Shown here: piece after piece, positions 5,369 through 7,874 of the stretch
Position numbering within the stretch: position 1 is the first letter of the stretch
How the letters are laid out: every line of letters starts with the position of its first letter
Origin: Paludibacter sp.
GTDB lineage: Bacteria; Bacteroidota; Bacteroidia; Bacteroidales; Paludibacteraceae
Length of the DNA: 7,874 nt
Reading direction: 5' to 3'
Assembly (NCBI GenBank): GCA_018054805.1
Contig: JAGPIU010000039.1
Coordinates: 1 to 7,874, forward strand
Notes under the pieces: model-generated
What the model was told of the DNA's origin: nothing
Seen by the model: the letters and a program-made list of their open reading frames with translations, nothing else
Databases searched by the model: none
Translations under genes and position numbers: made by a program

Positions 5369-6730
5369 ATGAAGATTGTGATGAACAAAAAAACCAGAAA
5401 CCTGCTGTTAATATGCGCTTTAAGTGCAATTCCGGCCACATTTCTGCAGGCACAGGACACACTCAAAGTATCGCTGGCCAAAGCAATAGAAATTGCGCTG
5501 AGCGAAAACCCCACCATCCAGGTAGCCGACAAAGCCATTGAGAGGGTTGAATACTCGAAGAAAGAACGTGCAGGCGGACTTTTCCCCAATGTATCGCTTT
5601 CGGCAGCTTATCAGCGTGCTATCAAAAAGCAGAAAATGTTTTTCTCAATTCCCGGCATGCCATCAAATCCCGATGGTATTGAAGTAGGACAGGACAACAC
5701 TTTCACCGGCGCTATTTCGGCTTCATTGCCCATTATTGCACCTCAGTTGTGGGCTACACTTCAGCTCAGCGAAATTGAGCTTGAAATGTCGCAGGAGTCT
5801 GCCCGCTCTTCGAAGCTGTCGATGTACAATCAGGTTACCAAGGCATATTACGGGGTGCTGCTGGCTCAGGATTCGTACAAGGTAATCAAACAAAGCTACG
5901 AAAACAGTACAGAAAATGCCAAAATCATTTACAATAAGTACAAACAGGGTACAGTATCGGAATATGAGTGGATTCGTGCAGATGTACAGGCCCGAAACGC
6001 TATGACCAATCTGGTTTCGTCGGAAAATGCCGTAAACCTGAGCAAACTGCAACTCAAAATGCTGATGGGAATCGACATGTACACCGAAATTGAGACCGAA
6101 GGCAAATTATCGGATTTCGAACAAACCATGTACGGCGATGTAATGCTAATCAATGCGGCGACACTTAAGGACAACTCTGATTTGAAACAGTTCGACATAC
6201 AGAAAAAACAGCTCGACCAGTCGGAGAAAATTCACAAAGCATCCTTATTGCCTACGCTTGCTGCCAATCTCAACTATCAGTACATGTCGTACGCCAACGA
6301 TTCGAACACCTTTACCCCCGACCAGTATTGGTTTCCTACTTCGAACCTGGGCGTACAGCTATCGGTCCCACTGTTTCAGGGAGGTGCAAAGCATTTCAAA
6401 ACCAAACAGATAAAAATACAGAAACAGGAAATGGAATTGCAGCGCGAGAATCTGCAACGCAGTCTGGAGCTACAGGCCATCAATTATATGAATAATATAA
6501 AGAACTCGCTCAAAAAGATAGAATCGAACCGCGAAGGTCTCCGTCAGGCCGATAAAGCCCTGTCAATTTCTCAAAAAATGTACGATGTGGGTATGGCCAC
6601 CTATCTCGATCTGAACAATGCCGACCTGGCCTATATCAATGCAGGACTTTCGTACAATCAGTCGATTTACGATTATCTTTCATCAAAAGCCGATCTTGAA
6701 AAACTACTTGGAAAAGAATTCGGGAACTAA
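5369..6730 (+). CDS. TolC-family outer-membrane efflux protein
   Basis: This is the outer-membrane channel of a tripartite efflux system, working with the adaptor and RND pump encoded immediately downstream. A signal peptide is clear: basic KKTR, a hydrophobic core LLLICALSAIPATF, and probable signal peptidase I cleavage after Ala28 (LQA/QD). The mature part has the two-fold OEP repeat of TolC proteins. In the first half, NPTIQVADKAIE leads into a long helix, then LPIIAPQLWATLQ at about 120-132 and YKQGTVSEYEWIRADVQ at about 191-207. In the second half, LSVPLFQGGA at about 331-340 matches the former and YDVGMATYLDLNNADLA at about 405-421 the latter. Total length is 453 residues, normal for the family. 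The ATG at 5369 is used here; an in-frame ATG at 5381 is nearly as good and also leaves an intact signal peptide. The adaptor gene starts 48 bases after the stop. Confidence 0.94.
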   Translation: MKIVMNKKTRNLLLICALSAIPATFLQAQDTLKVSLAKAIEIALSENPTIQVADKAIERVEYSKKERAGGLFPNVSLSAAYQRAIKKQKMFFSIPGMPSNPDGIEVGQDNTFTGAISASLPIIAPQLWATLQLSEIELEMSQESARSSKLSMYNQVTKAYYGVLLAQDSYKVIKQSYENSTENAKIIYNKYKQGTVSEYEWIRADVQARNAMTNLVSSENAVNLSKLQLKMLMGIDMYTEIETEGKLSDFEQTMYGDVMLINAATLKDNSDLKQFDIQKKQLDQSEKIHKASLLPTLAANLNYQYMSYANDSNTFTPDQYWFPTSNLGVQLSVPLFQGGAKHFKTKQIKIQKQEMELQRENLQRSLELQAINYMNNIKNSLKKIESNREGLRQADKALSISQKMYDVGMATYLDLNNADLAYINAGLSYNQSIYDYLSSKADLEKLLGKEFGN

Positions 6731-6778
6731 CAGGATATTAATGATTATCGAAGAAATAAAAAAATAAATATATCGGAA

Positions 6779-7804
6779 ATGAAAAAGAACAAATTCACAG
6801 GATTGATATTACTGGTTTTGGCTATAGCTGTAACCGCCTGCGGTAAAAAAGAAGCCGACACAGCCAAAGACACTGAAAACCAGATTGCAAAAGTAAAAAT
6901 TGCCACTGTAAGCCTGCGAGATGTGGAGCAGTCACAAACCTTTACAGCCACAGTGGAACCCGAAGTAAAGAACAACATAGCTCCCGCCTCGCCGGGACGT
7001 ATCCGCAATATTTTTGTGGAAGTGGGCGCTACAGTAAGTAAAGGTCAGCGCATAGCTCAGATGGATGCTGTAAATCTGTCGAACTCTGAAACTCAGATTG
7101 AGAACCTTCGCCGCACCTACAAACGTGTAGCCGAGCTTTTCAGCGTGGGTGGTGCTTCGCAACAGGAACTCGACAATGCCAAACTGCAACTCGATGTGGC
7201 TGAATCGAACATGAAAAACCTCAGCGAAAACACCTACCTCCACAGCCCGATAAACGGCGTGGTAACAGCCCGTAACTACGATGTGGGCGATATGTTTACC
7301 GGACAGCTTCCACTGCTCACGGTAATGCAGATAAACCCTGTAAAACTGAAAATCAATATTTCGGAATCGTTTTACAGCAAAATTAAAGTAGGTATGCAGG
7401 TGGACGTAAAAGTGGATGTATTCGAAAACGAAACATTCCCCGCAAAAGTATCGCTTATCTACCCTGTAATCGACGAACGTACCCGTACATTCACAGTAGA
7501 ACTGAAGCTCAGCAATCCGGGTTCGAAAGTGCGTCCGGGAATGTTTGCACGCGTGAATATGAATTTCGGTACAGTGAAACACGTAGTAGTTCCCGACCGT
7601 TCGGTAGTAAAACAATCGGGATCGGGCAGCCGCTTTGTATTTGTGTACAACGATGGTAAAGTAAAATATACGCAGATAGAACTGGGTCGTCGTATCGGAA
7701 ACGAATACGAACTTCTTTCGGGTGTGAACAATGGTGACCAAATTGTAGTTTCGGGTCTGAACAAACTTCAGGACGGAATGGAAGTGGAAGTTGTAACACA
7801 ATAA
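6779..7804 (+). CDS. RND efflux periplasmic adaptor (membrane-fusion lipoprotein)
   Basis: This adaptor links the RND pump to the TolC-like channel. It has a lipoprotein signal peptide with lipobox AVTAC, Cys21 being lipidated. The family layout is visible: first half of the lipoyl domain at about 66-96 (ASPGRIRNIFVEVGATVSKGQ), a short alpha-hairpin at about 97-150, second lipoyl half at about 153-184 (HSPINGVVTARNYDVGD), a beta-barrel at about 185-265 with the signature IDERTRTFTVELKL and VRPGMFARV, and a membrane-proximal domain from about 266 (VVVPDRSVV, NNGDQIVVSGLNKLQDG). At 341 residues it is on the short side of the usual 350-400, because of the short hairpin. It lies 48 bases after tolC and 51 bases before the RND start, with no terminator in between, so the three are very probably one operon. 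Substrate cannot be predicted. Confidence 0.94.
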   Translation: MKKNKFTGLILLVLAIAVTACGKKEADTAKDTENQIAKVKIATVSLRDVEQSQTFTATVEPEVKNNIAPASPGRIRNIFVEVGATVSKGQRIAQMDAVNLSNSETQIENLRRTYKRVAELFSVGGASQQELDNAKLQLDVAESNMKNLSENTYLHSPINGVVTARNYDVGDMFTGQLPLLTVMQINPVKLKINISESFYSKIKVGMQVDVKVDVFENETFPAKVSLIYPVIDERTRTFTVELKLSNPGSKVRPGMFARVNMNFGTVKHVVVPDRSVVKQSGSGSRFVFVYNDGKVKYTQIELGRRIGNEYELLSGVNNGDQIVVSGLNKLQDGMEVEVVTQ

Positions 7805-7817
7805 TGCCACAACCCAA

Positions 7818-7851
7818 TAAATTGTAAATTGTAAATTGTAAAATTGTAAAT
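7818..7851 (+). repeat. TAAATTG heptanucleotide tandem repeat before the RND gene
   Basis: Three perfect TAAATTG units (7818-7838) are followed by an 8-base variant TAAAATTG (7839-7846) and a partial unit TAAAT. It fills most of the 51-base gap between the adaptor stop and the RND ATG, ending four bases before that start codon. Bacteroidota initiate translation with AT-rich leaders rather than strong Shine-Dalgarno sites, so this stretch is probably the ribosome-loading region of the pump gene. Confidence 0.85.
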
Positions 7852-7855
7852 CAAA

Positions 7856-7874
7856 ATGAGTTTATACGAAAGTG
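7856..7874 (+). CDS. RND-family efflux pump, inner-membrane permease (5' end only)
   Basis: Only the first six codons, MSLYES, and one further base are present. MSLYES (usually followed by a short polar stretch and the first membrane helix) is a common start of AcrB/HAE1-type RND permeases in Bacteroidota, which are about 1,000-1,060 residues. The position directly after a TolC-like gene and an adaptor gene is the standard place for this pump. The assignment rests mainly on context, since six residues cannot identify a family. Confidence 0.72.

Noticed and set aside
6932..7810. A 292-codon open frame on the minus strand
   Set aside because: It lies entirely antisense to the adaptor gene, has a low-complexity aromatic, His- and Cys-rich composition and no domain features. 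The adaptor on the plus strand has complete family signatures.
7818..7851. CRISPR array or transposon end
   Set aside because: The units are seven bases, directly adjacent, and without spacers; no cas gene, transposase or target-site duplication is seen anywhere in the window.

Overview
The window looks like chromosomal DNA from a member of the Bacteroidota, probably class Bacteroidia. The reasons are the TTG / TAnnTTTG-type promoter motifs, A-rich leaders with no convincing Shine-Dalgarno sequence, very AT-rich intergenic DNA, a short Wza-type lipoprotein paired with a fused Wzc-type kinase, and a TolC / lipoprotein adaptor / RND gene order whose pump starts MSLYES. The genus cannot be fixed from the sequence alone.

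Layout. (1) 1-725, minus strand: the N-terminal 241 codons of an M20-family metallodipeptidase that runs off the left edge. (2) 726-1194: a 469-base AT-rich divergent intergenic region. It holds a nested inverted repeat (899-963), a good wza promoter (1066-1096) flanked by short palindromes, and a leader hairpin (1132-1160). (3) 1195-4384, plus strand: a two-gene exopolysaccharide export unit, a Wza-like outer-membrane lipoprotein followed by a Wzc-like co-polymerase/tyrosine autokinase with a Gly-Tyr repeat tail. It is closed by a strong intrinsic terminator (4408-4436). (4) 4616-5233: a TetR-family regulator with its own -7 element. (5) 5300-7874: a tripartite efflux operon of a TolC-like outer-membrane factor, a lipoprotein membrane-fusion adaptor, and the first codons of an RND inner-membrane pump cut by the right edge.

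How the genes work together. Wza and Wzc would form a trans-envelope polysaccharide export and length-control complex. The TetR protein sits directly upstream of the efflux operon in the same direction, and a perfect 7-1-7 palindrome overlaps the operon's -33 element. The simplest model is a local repressor of the pump. No glycosyltransferase, Wzx/Wzy or tyrosine phosphatase gene is present next to wza-wzc.

I found no clear evidence of an undescribed multi-gene system. The points most worth a second look are the nested hairpin between the divergent genes, the hexanucleotide-encoded tyrosine tail of Wzc, the palindrome at the efflux promoter, and a heptanucleotide repeat just before the RND start codon.
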